A stretch of 64,000 bases of DNA from Monocercomonoides exilis (taxonomy: Eukaryota; Preaxostyla; Oxymonadida; Polymastigidae): contig LSRY02000050.1 of NCBI GenBank assembly GCA_001643675.2, positions 533,501 to 597,500 on the forward strand, in the 5' to 3' direction. The notes under the pieces were generated by a model. That model searched no databases. It was not told the origin of the DNA and worked only from the letters and a program-made list of their open reading frames with translations. The translations under genes and the position numbers were made by a program. Below are positions 34,146 to 44,138 of the stretch, piece by piece. Position 1 is the stretch's first letter; the number at the start of each line of letters is the position of its first letter.

Positions 34146-34838
34146 ATGGTCAACATACTCTCTGCGTTCATTCAATCAAAATTATTTTCAAATTTGTGCT
34201 ACGCATTAGTGTTGATATATGCACTTCCTTTCGTTCTGACATATTTTTATCCAACAAAGGTTCAGAAAGCAGTCCAAACTAAAGTTCCTGGTCATGGTGA
34301 TCAAGTGAAAAAAAACCAAACTCCACGTGCAATTAAATACAGCAAATCATATGTTGTCTTTATGAATGTGCTTCTTTATGTTGGAATTGTCGGACATATT
34401 GTTCTCGCCACAATTTGTTTTCTTTTCCATCCAAAGAATTATGTATTTCATGTTCCTTTGCCTGATTTTGTCAGGGCCCTTGCAGAAATCATCAACGTTC
34501 TTTTTGCCATTGTATACGTTTGGAGTCTGATTTTGCTCAATGGAAAATATCGCATTTTTGAAGGACATGGAATTCCTTATCGTCTTGTTAAAAAGGGGCC
34601 ATACAGCGAAACACGTCATCCTGTTTGCTTCTCACGAAGTGCAATGCTCGTAGCTTCTTCAGTTGCTCTTGAATGCCCAATAATGCTTTTGCCTTCTCTC
34701 ATGGGAGTTTATGCTTCAATTCGTCTTTCAATTGAAGAGGAAAAGCAACTTCATCAAGGACTGACAAGAGAGCACATCGGCTACTGCCAAAAAGTTCGTC
34801 GATTTTTGCCAAAGAACTGGAAAAAATATCTAATTTAA
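34146..34838 (+). CDS. ICMT/phospholipid-methyltransferase-like membrane methyltransferase
   Basis: 230 residues with four hydrophobic segments (about 10-36, 75-98, 108-133 and 160-190). The C-terminal half has the hallmark of the isoprenylcysteine carboxyl methyltransferase/PEMT superfamily: G-P-Y-x-x-x-R-H-P near residue 157, a hydrophobic hairpin, then I-E-E-E-K-Q-L near residue 198 and a final R-R-F-L-P-K. These contact S-adenosylmethionine and the membrane substrate. ICMT methylates prenylated C-terminal Cys of small GTPases in the ER; related members methylate phosphatidylethanolamine derivatives. The sequence does not decide between these. Single exon, TAA stop. It lies 218 bp after the ELAPOR-like gene on the same strand. 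Confidence 0.8.
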   Translation: MVNILSAFIQSKLFSNLCYALVLIYALPFVLTYFYPTKVQKAVQTKVPGHGDQVKKNQTPRAIKYSKSYVVFMNVLLYVGIVGHIVLATICFLFHPKNYVFHVPLPDFVRALAEIINVLFAIVYVWSLILLNGKYRIFEGHGIPYRLVKKGPYSETRHPVCFSRSAMLVASSVALECPIMLLPSLMGVYASIRLSIEEEKQLHQGLTREHIGYCQKVRRFLPKNWKKYLI

Positions 34839-35271
34839 ATCTTAATGAATTTCATCCATCTTTGATTTCTCCTTACCAATCGAAAATAACACTTATTGCA
34901 TTCATTATTTCCCCTACTTTCTTATAGACTTAATTTTCCCGAGTTTTTGCGTGCTCTGAAATATTTTGCGTTGCGAAGGTTTCTCATATTATTCCATTTT
35001 TTAACTATTATGAATCACAACACTATTTCAATTTTAAAAAAATATTAAAAATTTATGAGGAGTTAAAACATTTTGTTATGTTTTTAAGATAAGATGCTTT
35101 TCAATAATTTCTTAGAAAATAATATTCAATTCAATAAAAACTTCTAAAAAAAGAGTCATTTTTAATCATGTTTATAAAAAAAGAATGGCAAGCAAAAACT
35201 TAAAAAAGATATTCAAATAATGATCAATTAATTATTACCTATAAATATCTATAAAGATAATATCGAACCTT
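34839..35271. other. AT-rich spacer before the tRNA gene
   Basis: No open frame or repeat of note. It contains the 3' flank of the methyltransferase gene and the tRNA 5' flank. Confidence 0.5.
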
Positions 35272-35353
35272 GACAAGGTGGCCGAGTGGTTAAGGCGTTA
35301 GCCTGCTAAGTTAATTCCCTTTGGGAGCATGGGTTCAAATCCCATCCTTGTCG
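35272..35353 (+). tRNA. tRNA-Ser (anticodon GCT)
   Basis: Class II tRNA with full cloverleaf. The acceptor GACAAGG pairs with CCTTGTC, followed by discriminator G. The D arm is GCC-GAGTGGTTAA-GGC. The anticodon stem TTAGC/GTTAA encloses loop CTGCTAA, with anticodon GCT at 35305-35307. A long variable arm (around TTCCC/GGGAG) and a T arm with GGTTCAAAT follow. It reads AGC/AGT serine codons. No intron. The long variable arm is a serine identity feature. Confidence 0.97.
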
Positions 35354-35355
35354 AA

Positions 35356-35363
35356 TTTTTTTT
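35356..35363 (+). terminator. Pol III T-run terminator of tRNA-Ser
   Basis: Eight consecutive T bases begin two bases after the tRNA, as expected for RNA polymerase III termination. Confidence 0.85.
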
Positions 35364-35499
35364 CTTTATCAAAAAAATTGATTATCTTATTTTTCAATCC
35401 ATTTAACGAAACATTAAATACTCGTCAATGTTAGGATATTCAATCAAATACAATTCGGTAATTTTCAGAAAACAGAGTGGAAAGTTGTTCGATAACAAA

Positions 35500-36150
35500 C
35501 TGGTGTGGAACTGGTTGGTTTTTTTGCTATCAGAACCTTATCTTCAAACAGTCAATTCCTGTTTTCAAACTGCAAGCGCATTACAAATTCTGGTGGTGAT
35601 TCTACTGATGCTCTAACATTTCATTGGCCCCCGAATAATAAGCCCGACATGTTTTCAATCATTGAGTGTTTGTCAGTTTATAAGCAATAAATTGAACTCT
35701 TCTTCAACATATGGAGGTGCTGCCATTTTTTTCTATTCAACTTATTCTTGGATGAGTGGAATGAAATTCATCACATTTTGTTTTTTCGATGGAAATACTG
35801 CAATTAATGGCAGGGGGAACGATGTGTTATTTTACGGAAGTGATATTGCCCATTCTCCATTCGAGAATTGTGGCTCAACAACCCCAACACAAAGAGTGTG
35901 GAATAACAACACAGCTGAAAACGCTGAATACAACAGTTGGCTTCCAATCATCGACCAGAACAAAATAGTCTCAAATGGTGATAGTGATGTCGATGCCTGT
36001 GGCAAAACGCAGCAAAACCCATGCGAAACAGTGGAGTATGCCCTCGGATGCGTCACTCCCTTCAGCAATGTCTCCCTCTCTCTTCTCGTCTCCACTTTCA
36101 CTCCAACAAAGACTCTCACATTCAATGCGGTTGAAACAAAAATAACTTGA
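35500..36150 (+). pseudogene. Fragment of a beta-helix surface-protein gene
   Basis: Two adjacent frames together read like part of an oxymonad-type beta-helix protein: N-S-G-G-D-S-T-D in the first, then T-Y-G-G-A-A-I, a D-V-L-F-Y segment and a module start C-G-K-T-Q-Q-N-P-C-E-T-V-E. The frame changes near 35665 with no evident splice site. The fragment has no signal peptide and no membrane span and ends abruptly at 36150. It is more like a relic than a live gene. It is not closely related to the two cargo-element genes. Confidence 0.65.
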
Positions 36151-37183
36151 AATAATAAACATTTTCTTATATCCTTTTGATTTCTTCAACTATTATTTTT
36201 TATTTTCATCATTTTCCATTTCATAGAAAAATCCTTGGGCTTTCATTTTCTTTTCATAAGAAGTTTATTTTTTTCAAAAATCCTAGACATCAACGAGGCA
36301 AAAATATTTCTTTGTCATAACCTCATCTAATTTTTCTTCTTCATCAAATGCAAATTCTGCTTGTTGATTATTGGAATTATCTATTTCTTCTCTTCAAATA
36401 GCATTTCATCGATCATATCTGGCAATTTTCTTCTGATAATATTTTCCTCAACTTTTCCATTTCAACTAACTTGTATCCGATTCACTCGATTTCCTTGTAT
36501 AATTTCTCTTCAAATATGCCTTTTCCTCAAAATCGCTTTTCCTCTTAATTTCATTTTCAACAAATCGCTGCAGTTTCGAAGCTGTGCATCCTGCCAAAGG
36601 ACATTTTTGGTATCTATCCATTCCAAACAATAATTGTTACAGCTCCCCTTCCTTTTTACTTCAAATGTTTCAGCTTCCAAACGAAAAAAATCAGAACAAT
36701 CCTCCTTCTTTTTTATTTTGCACTGCTAATAGCCTATTCTCCGCTTATTGTTTCTTTTATTTCGTTGTCTCATAATTTCTGCTGATATTCATTATTTGAA
36801 TAAATATTTCTTTCGTCTTTCTGAGTAGGAATGAAAGGCGAGACTAAGAGCTGAATTCGATGAGAATTTGAATGAAATGGAAATAACAATATATTTTATT
36901 CACTTATTGAAGATGGCTTCAAAGAAGAAGAATATGATGAAAAAGAAATAAAATAAAGTCGTTAAGAAGGCCTTTTTTTCATCACGAGAATAGTGATTGA
37001 AAAATGAAATGAAGGCGTATTTGGTGAATGGACGTTGAAAGGAAGAAAAGCGAATGAAATAATTTTTGGATTCAATTTTGCGGAGCTGCTGATTGCACAG
37101 CTGAAATGCATCAGAAAGTCTATGCTCTGCCCCAGCAGGAAGAAACAGATCGACAAAGATGAAGCAGAAAAAAATGAGAGGAA
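36151..37183. other. No supported gene
   Basis: Short frames on both strands (for example minus-strand coding-like pieces within 36300-36720, with stops) may be remnants of a charged helical protein, but nothing is intact or recognisable. Confidence 0.4.
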
Positions 37184-37350
37184 GAAGAAGGTGGAGATGA
37201 AGGTGGAGAAGAAGGTGGAGAAGAAGGTGGAGATGAAGGTGGAGAAGAAGGTGGAGAAGAAGGTGGAGAAGAAGGTGGAGAAGAAGGTGGAGAAGAAGGT
37301 GGAGAAGAAGGTGGAGAAGAAGGTGGAGAAGAAGGTGGAGAAGAAGAAGA
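37184..37350. repeat. GGTGGAGAAGAA minisatellite
   Basis: About thirteen 12-bp units, most reading GGTGGAGAAGAA with a few GGTGGAGATGAA. It abuts the inverted ELAPOR-like fragment. Its opposite strand reads as Ser-Ser-Pro-Pro, extending the poly-Ser tract of that fragment. Confidence 0.92.
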
Positions 37351-37359
37351 AGAAGAAGA

Positions 37360-37775
37360 AGAATATAGATTTCTATTATTATTATTATACATATGCTCAT
37401 TTCCTGTCCACAGGGTGAACGATGTCTGATAGCCAATGCTGTATGACCTGCTGTCTGAAGTGACCATGCACCCATACGTGGGAATGTATTGTGAGGAGGA
37501 AGAAGAAGAAGATTTTAATGAAGAAGAAGAAGATGATGATGAAGATTTTGATGATTTCATTGAAGAAGAAAGAGAAGAAGAAGAAAGAGAAGAAGAAATT
37601 TCATCATAATTCCCATGCTCATAACCAACAGGGGGATAATACGGTTCTTCTCTTTCAATTTTGCACTCTTCTTCAGAGAAATCTCTTGAGCAAATGTTGA
37701 TGAAGAACTTTTCACTGAAGCCCAGGGCATACAAGGGACCATACATGGATCGAGTATTATTGTTATCATTGGAGA
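37360..37775 (-). pseudogene. Inverted fragment of the ELAPOR-like gene (MRH-domain part)
   Basis: The minus strand repeats about 32313-32785 of the ELAPOR-like gene almost word for word, including Y-G-P-L-Y-A-L-G-F-S-E-K-F-F, the Y-Y-P-P-V-G-Y box and Y-S-I-G-Y-Q, with shorter poly-Ser spacers. It has no start, signal peptide or remaining domains. Each end stops in a purine-rich microsatellite (37184-37350 and 37776-38280) at points where the source gene also has Ser-codon microsatellites. A copy made by repeat-mediated recombination or template switching is the simplest explanation. Confidence 0.88.
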
Positions 37776-38280
37776 AGAAGAAGGAAGAAGAGGAAGAGGA
37801 AGAGGAAGAGGAAGAGGAAGAGGAAGAGGAAGAGGAAGAGGAAGAGGAAGAGGAAGAGGAAGAGGAAGAGGAAGAGGAAGAGGAAGAGGAAGAGGAAGAG
37901 GAAGAGGAAGAGGAAGAGGAAGAGGAAGAGGAAGAGGAAGAAGAAGAAGAAAATGAAAAAGAAGAAGAAGAAGAAGAAGAGGAGGAGGAGGAAAAGGAAG
38001 AAGAAGAGGAAGAGGAAGAAGAAGAAGAAGAGGAAGAGGAAGAGGAAGAAAAAGTATTAGTAGTAGAAGAAGATGGCAAAACAATGGAAGAAGAAGAAGA
38101 AAGAGGAGGAAGAGGAGAAGCGGAAGAAGAAGAAGAAGAAGAAGAAGAGGAAAAGGAAGAGGAAAAGGAAAAGGAAGAGGAAGAGGAAGAGGAAGAGGAA
38201 GAGGAAGAGGAAGAGGAAGAAGAAGAAGAAGAAGAAGAAGAAAGAAGAAGAAGAAGAAAGAGGAGAAGAAGAAGAAAAGA
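37776..38280. repeat. GAGGAA/GAAGAA purine microsatellite
   Basis: Mainly (GAGGAA)n with GAA variants, interrupted near 38050-38130. All long frames through it (poly-Glu, poly-Ser, poly-Leu/Pro, Lys/Arg) are repeat artefacts. Confidence 0.93.
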
Positions 38281-38689
38281 AAGTGATAGAAACGAAAAAA
38301 GCAAAAACATCATCATCTTCTTCTTCTTCTATCTCCTCTTCTTCCTCTTCCTCCACAGACGCATCCTCTTTGCATTCCTCTCTTTCTTCTTCTTCCCCTT
38401 CTTCCCCTTCGCATCTGCAAGCAGACTCAGCTGAATGCAGCAGCTTTTCCATTCTGCCAATGCGTCTTCTCTCCATCCAGCTGCTGTTCAGCATTGTTCT
38501 GAGCGATTCAACAATTTTGATGGAAAGAAATAAGAAAGGCACATTCACAGGCAGATGCTGTCAAAAAAACACAGGCCAACAAATACGATGAGGATGAGCG
38601 TCTTCGCAAGTTACTGCAAGTTGCTGAGTCTGAATTGATAAGGATCTGCAAGACCAATCCGTTTTTGAGTGAATTATATTTTTTAAATT
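38281..38689. other. Unassigned sequence before duplicon B
   Basis: A complex, non-repetitive stretch (38400-38600) is open on both strands for about 60-80 codons. On the minus strand it reads as a charged Arg/Glu-rich peptide running into the repeat. No family is recognised. Confidence 0.35.
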
Positions 38690-39234
38690 CGCAAAATTAA
38701 CCAATAAATTTTCATGGAAAAGAACACAAAGAAAAAGAAGAATATGAAGTTCCAAATGAGGCAATACCATTTTTTTCAAAAAGCTTTTCTTCTCGCCTCT
38801 CTGATTGAAGCAGTCTGCCTTTCATCATTTCTTCCCAACCATTTATTTTTTATTAGCAAAAGTCAAAAGAACTTCTGTGCAACACTAAAAGTGAAAGAAA
38901 AAAGAGATAGAATAGAAAGGAAAAAATTAGAAATTATCATTGCAAAAAATGTTGCATTTGTTTTTATTTTTGATGATCTCTTTCTTTCTTTCTTTTTCTT
39001 TTGTTAATTCTTCAAAAAAAAAAAAAACATTGCAAATGCAACAATAAATTGGATAACACACTTCAATTAAATCAAACATTTCTATCGCTATCTGTTCTGT
39101 CTTTTTTGATTCGTTTCTTCTTCTTCCATGTGGCTTCGAGGTTTGCCTCGAAATCCACACAGAAATCGGTGAATCAACAACAGCCATCAAAACAACCCAA
39201 AATGATGACTTTCAACAAAATGCAACAAGCATCT

Positions 39235-39814
39235 TTACCGATAAATGCAAATCAAGTAGTATCGCTTTATATGATCAATTTGTTGAAATGAATTCAAAAT
39301 CCCGCATGTGTTTGGTTCCGCATATTGCATTAATCTTTCTTTGCCATCTCGACTTTGTTCATCTTCTCTCAGCCTCAAAATCTTTTGGAATAGAATCTCT
39401 TTCAATGCTCGATAAACGATGCTGTCCATTGTTGCCTTGATAAATTCTCTCATGCGTTCAATTATCATGCGCCCAATCATCAAAAAAACTGCGAATTGTT
39501 GAAAGCTTGATTCCCTCCATCAATCTTCCTTCAGCTTGCACAACCCATTCGAGAAGCGAACTAATAATAAAATCATCCTGATATCTCAAAACTTTTCTCA
39601 ACACTTTAAATTTGAAGCATTCACGGAAACAAGCAAACATTCTGAAATAACAGAAAAAATCATTTCTGATAAGGAAAGCTTCCAGAAAACTCTTAATGTG
39701 AGGGAAATAAGTGAAATATATATGTTTGAATTTTAATCTGCAACAACGTTTAAATGCACAGTTTAATGTGCAAATTGTTGCTTTTTTGTCTCTTCTTCGA
39801 AAAGTTCTTTTCAA
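39235..39814 (-). pseudogene. Decayed minus-strand gene relic in duplicon B
   Basis: Two overlapping minus-strand frames (39814-39458 and 39483-39235) together give a helical peptide. They are split by a longer A-run than in duplicon A, which shifts the frame. The matching relic in duplicon A has stops. Family unknown. Confidence 0.4.
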
Positions 39815-40184
39815 AGTCCTTTCGCTTCTTCTTCATATTGCTCAGAATATTAAAATAGATATTTTTTTTGTACTCAATTCCAGACATGTGGGATATTTTT
39901 TGATACGTTCAACTATTCATCGAAATTCAATCCATTTCCATGAAATGAATTATTGTTGGTTCGATCAGACAGAAAATAAACTCTTTCGTATTTGGCTAAA
40001 TACGACTAATATTGCAGCTTCTTTGCGATTTCTTTTTTAACACAGATTTTTATTAAACAAAGGAATTGAGTTTGACAATTATATTTTAATTTTGCCAATT
40101 ATCAACAATGTTTGTTTTTCTGTTTGTTTTTCTGTTTTTCATTTGATATTTTGCAGCAAATTGATCTTTTCTAATAATAGCAGA

Positions 40185-41634
40185 ATGGATATATGTGAAG
40201 AAGACAAATCCAATGATGACACTCAGGAGCCGTCTCTTGAAGATAAGTTTTCAAGTTTGTTTATTTTACTATTTTTTGAGTGTTCAGCGCTTTCCATCAT
40301 AAATAAATTTATTGAAGAATTGTTTTGTGAACTGGAGCATTGCCCAGAAAGCGAGCAGAAAGTGAAAATCGAAGAAATGAATGAAATCATTGAAGAAATG
40401 AGTGAAAGAGAATTCAAATCTGTTTTCACAACAAGAATGTTCGACAAAATATACAAAATGATTGAAGAAAAGAAAATGACAATGGAAAATGCAATTTTGT
40501 TGATGAATCATGCTGGATATTGCAAGGTGCTGAAAAATTTTTGGAATCCATTCTTTGAAAAATCTTCATTGAGCAGAAGATTCGAACAGATGATTTTTGA
40601 AGAAGAAAAGAAAAAAGAAAGAAAGAACGAAAAGCTTTTTGTTGACCTTTGCGAATGTTTTGTTTTTCTGAATGGTTGCATAAATTCGAAAATGCTTTGC
40701 GTATGCGTGCCTTACCTCCTGAAAGTTGCATTGCACAAAGAGGAAAGCGAGGAGACTCAAAAAGAAGTGGAAATGGCTTTGCTAACTTTGAACGGAGTGG
40801 GATATTGTGTATGAGCACTTCTTTTTCATTTTTATTATGCTTGCTTTTTTCCCCTTTATTTCTGATTAGGAAGTGAAACAAAAAGTGTATTTGAAGGAAA
40901 TTACAGAAATCATCAAACATCAGCAGAAACACAGAAATCTCACAAAACTTGCTTATCAATATGCTTGGCAGTTTTTAATAAAAAGATTTATCGAAGATAG
41001 AAATTTGGAAGATACAGTTGTGAATGAGCTGCATTTCGGAAGAGAGGCAGCAAGAGAATTGGAAGAGCTGTCAAGAAATATGGATTGGAAGAAGAAAAAA
41101 GAGGAAATGAGTAAAGAAGAAGCGAAAGAAGAATTTGCATTGATGAGATGGCTCGAAACATTGAAGATTTATTTCTTCTGTTGTCAATTGCATAATGAAG
41201 AATTTATTGGGCTTTTTTGCAGAATTGTTCAGATATATCGAGCAGCAAAGGATAATTGCAGAGATATTAGCAATCTATGCATGTATCCCTTGAGATATGC
41301 AGCAAAAAATAGATTTGTGAAAGTTGAAGTTTTATTGAAAGGAGGTGCTATTGATGTTTTTTTGGAGGAGATGCAGCGACCGAAATTGAATTACAACATA
41401 GCGTATGAATGCTTTCAATTCTTTATGAATGTTTCAAATCGATTGAAAGAAAAAACGGATAACAAAATGGAAGAAGTGAAAAGAAAGGCAACGAAAAGGA
41501 AGGTTTTTGAAAAGCTGGAGGAAGAAGGATACGAAGATACCATCACCAGCTTTTATGAAACTTTAAAGATTTTAAACGCACGACCTTATCGTACACTATC
41601 GTTGAAAATTTCAGATTATTTTGTGAATGTTTGA
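40185..41634 (+). CDS. Helical-repeat family protein, member 2 (441 aa, three exons)
   Basis: Proposed exons are 40185-40254, 40318-40808 and 40870-41634; introns of 63 and 61 nt start GTTTGT and GTATGA. They sit at exactly the positions of member 1 and keep the frame. Intron 1 happens to be open, so a longer unspliced frame exists from 40092. Splicing is preferred because member 3 needs it and all copies share AAG before AATTGTTTT or its equivalent. The protein is Lys/Glu-rich and all-helical, with C-E-L-E-H-C, N-E-L-H-F-G-R-E-A-A-R-E-L-E-E and E-E-G-Y-E-D-T-I-T. It is closest to member 1. No localisation signal; function unknown. Confidence 0.8.
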
Positions 41635-41640
41635 GGAAAT

Positions 41641-42563
41641 ACATTGTATTTTGTAACTCTTTATTTTCAATTTTCTCTTTTTTCATTCATTTCACAAAAA
41701 AGAAAACAAACGAGTTATTTTGTATCAACTGTTTTTCCATAACTTCGAAACGAGACAAAGAAATGAAAAAGATCAAAAAGAAGAAGAAGAAGAAGAAGAA
41801 TGAAATTGAATTATGAATGATAAACAATTTCTGATTAAAAAACACTCAACAAGTTTCTTCCATAAGAATTTTAAATGTTGAAAATTCCACAAATCACAGT
41901 TTCAACACGAGAATTTGAAAATATAATCTGTTTTGCAATTAACCAAAGCTTCATTGATGAAATGTTATATTTGAACTTCTGCTTCATCAAAAAGGGATTT
42001 TGTCTTCTTTTTTTATTGTTGCTTGATTGCTTGTTGGAAAAGTGTTCTTGAAATTGTCTTACTCATTTTATTCAGACCTCTCACCCTCACCAACAATAAA
42101 GTGGAAGAGGATATGATATTTTTCCTCTTTCTCTTTTCCCTTCTTTTCTTTTGGCATTATTTCAACCCACCGTTCCATTGTCCAAATCAAATTGTTTTTC
42201 ATTCGATGCAATTTTTCATCAAAGCATGATATCAGGCTCTTTGGAATGACTCATTCAGCAGAAAAGTGTGTACTCTCTCACTCTCTTTCATCAGTCCGTT
42301 CTTCTTTTTCTTCGTCTTCTTCCTCCTTTTTCTTCATCATCTGCTCAACAATCATGTTTGGCTTTGTTTCAATCAGTTAACAATTTTCGGTTCAATTCTT
42401 TTTTTTTCTATTTTTGTAGAAAAGAGTTATCACCAAATTTTCTTCATATTCGATTTTGTGATTTGCCTTTTTTGCCTTTTGCAGAAATTCATGAATAACT
42501 TTTTTCTGTTATTTTTTGAAAACATAAAATGAAGAATGAATACAAGTATCACATTTATTTTTA
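41641..42563. other. No supported gene
   Basis: The first ~150 bp is 3' flank shared with helical-family member 4. The rest is AT-rich with short hydrophobic frames that look spurious. Confidence 0.5.
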
Positions 42564-42701
42564 TCTGATAAAAATAAATGCACAAAATAATTGATAAATA
42601 AAAGATGACAAAGCCTCAAATAAAAGTTGAAATTTGTTTTGTCTGTGATCAGACTTCCATAAGTATTTATATTGTGCTCCTTTTTTTTATTTTGACTTTC
42701 A

Positions 42702-44138
42702 ATGCTCTTGCGATTCATTCTGCTTCTGGGGAATCTGCGCGGGGAAGAACTGACAATTTATATTTCAGGGCAAGGGGAAGATAGTGAAAATTGCGGGGAA
42801 ATGGAGCATCCGTGCTTGACATGGAAATACGCTTCGAAGCAGCATCCAGCTCCGAATAAGCTGCTGTTTCTTATTCCGTCAGAAGCGTTTGGCCACCCTT
42901 CGGTTGAGCTGAAGGGCCGAAGCATCGAGATGCAATCGAAGGCAGGGGCTGGATCCACGCTGATTTATCCCAATTACGCCAAGCCGTTTCCGTTTTTCAA
43001 AATTGTTTCGACAGACTTCACGCTGAGGTCGCTAAACTTCAACACAAAGGCGTACGAAGACGGAACAATCCCGTTTCTGAGTGCGGATGAGAAATGCGCG
43101 GTGCTGCTCGAGAATATCGATTTGCGAGCAAATTCGGATGGCTCGGCTGATCCCACAAAACTGGATCCGTTTATGATCTTGAAAAGTTCGAGCATTACTG
43201 TTAAGAATTGCAATGTCGAGGATCAACGAAATTATTCGCACGAATATTCGTATGAAGAAAAAGTTGCGTGTGCATGGAACAGTGGCTGTATTGAACTGAG
43301 CGAGTGCAAAGCGAATATGGAAAACACAACGTTTCGGAATGGGGTGCGTGGGTTCATATTGCAGAGGGGCGGGTGGTTGGGGCTGGGGAACGACACGTTT
43401 GACACGTGGACATATTTGGGCTATTCCGATCTGCGCAGGACAGTGCGTTGCGAGAGCGAAGGGACCTTGAGCATTTCTGCCATAAAGACGCTGAACGGGA
43501 ACGATGTGATGGATGATTTGTGGATGGACATTGGCGACTGCAAAATGGAGAAGAACGAAAACGGTGGGAAATATGTGTATTTCCACGTGAATATCTCGAA
43601 TGTTTCATGGAGCTGGGCACAGAAATACGAGCTTCTGCGATTTGAGGTGGAGGGCTATGGGTTTGGTCCGTGCAGAAGCAGAATTCTGATGGGCTTCACG
43701 GTGAAGGGCGCAACAGAAAAGACAGTTGTGACGATCGAGCGTCCAGACATGTTCGACAGAAAAAAAATGACGCTGGATGTGAAAAGCAAAGAATTCGGTG
43801 GGGCGCAAAATGTGTCTTTCCAGATTGAGTATCCGTCGGGGAAGGACAACGGGGTTGGGACGGATGTGACAGCGGAATTTAGCGTGGAGCTGCCTGAGTG
43901 GCTGGATGATGGGCAGTCATTGGAGGAGAAAGAAAGAGAAGGGAGGAGAAGGAGAAGGCTGATAATAATCATTGCAGCGTCAGCTTCGGGGTTTGTGCTG
44001 GTTGTGGCAGCAGTGACAGTTGTGGTGGTTGTGCTGTTGGTGAGGAAAAGGCACAAAATGATGAATGTTGAGCACGAGCCAGAGGAGGCACAGAGCGGGC
44101 TGCTTTATCAATCAAAGGATCAAAGCAGTGGAGTTTAG
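42702..44138 (+). CDS. Membrane-anchored surface protein, 478 aa (right-arm copy)
   Basis: Near-identical to 3371-4807: same length, about seven amino-acid differences (for example Phe/Ile in the signal peptide, Leu/Arg and Leu/Ser near the stalk, Gly/Glu in the tail). Signal peptide MLLRFILLLGNLRGEE, ectodomain with C-G-E-M-E-H-P-C-L-T-W, basic patch R-R-R-R, one Val/Ala-rich membrane span and a short tail ending S-S-G-V. Stop is TAG. Both copies are open throughout despite indels in the flanking arm DNA, so both may be expressed. Function unknown; a surface or adhesive role is inferred. Confidence 0.87.
   Translation: MLLRFILLLGNLRGEELTIYISGQGEDSENCGEMEHPCLTWKYASKQHPAPNKLLFLIPSEAFGHPSVELKGRSIEMQSKAGAGSTLIYPNYAKPFPFFKIVSTDFTLRSLNFNTKAYEDGTIPFLSADEKCAVLLENIDLRANSDGSADPTKLDPFMILKSSSITVKNCNVEDQRNYSHEYSYEEKVACAWNSGCIELSECKANMENTTFRNGVRGFILQRGGWLGLGNDTFDTWTYLGYSDLRRTVRCESEGTLSISAIKTLNGNDVMDDLWMDIGDCKMEKNENGGKYVYFHVNISNVSWSWAQKYELLRFEVEGYGFGPCRSRILMGFTVKGATEKTVVTIERPDMFDRKKMTLDVKSKEFGGAQNVSFQIEYPSGKDNGVGTDVTAEFSVELPEWLDDGQSLEEKEREGRRRRRLIIIIAASASGFVLVVAAVTVVVVVLLVRKRHKMMNVEHEPEEAQSGLLYQSKDQSSGV

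Larger units (their letters stand above)
38690..41640 (+). repeat. Duplicon B (direct copy of 24060-27010)
   Basis: Co-linear with duplicon A about 14.6 kb away. It includes the upstream non-coding DNA, the minus-strand relic and the complete helical-family gene. Its 3' flank instead matches that of helical-family member 4 (about 56040-56170), so the exchange history involves more than one copy. Confidence 0.88.

Noticed and set aside
37661-38434. 257-codon poly-Glu frame and its poly-Ser mirror
   Set aside because: Purine microsatellite keeps every frame open. Only the 37360-37775 part has real homology, and that is a gene fragment.
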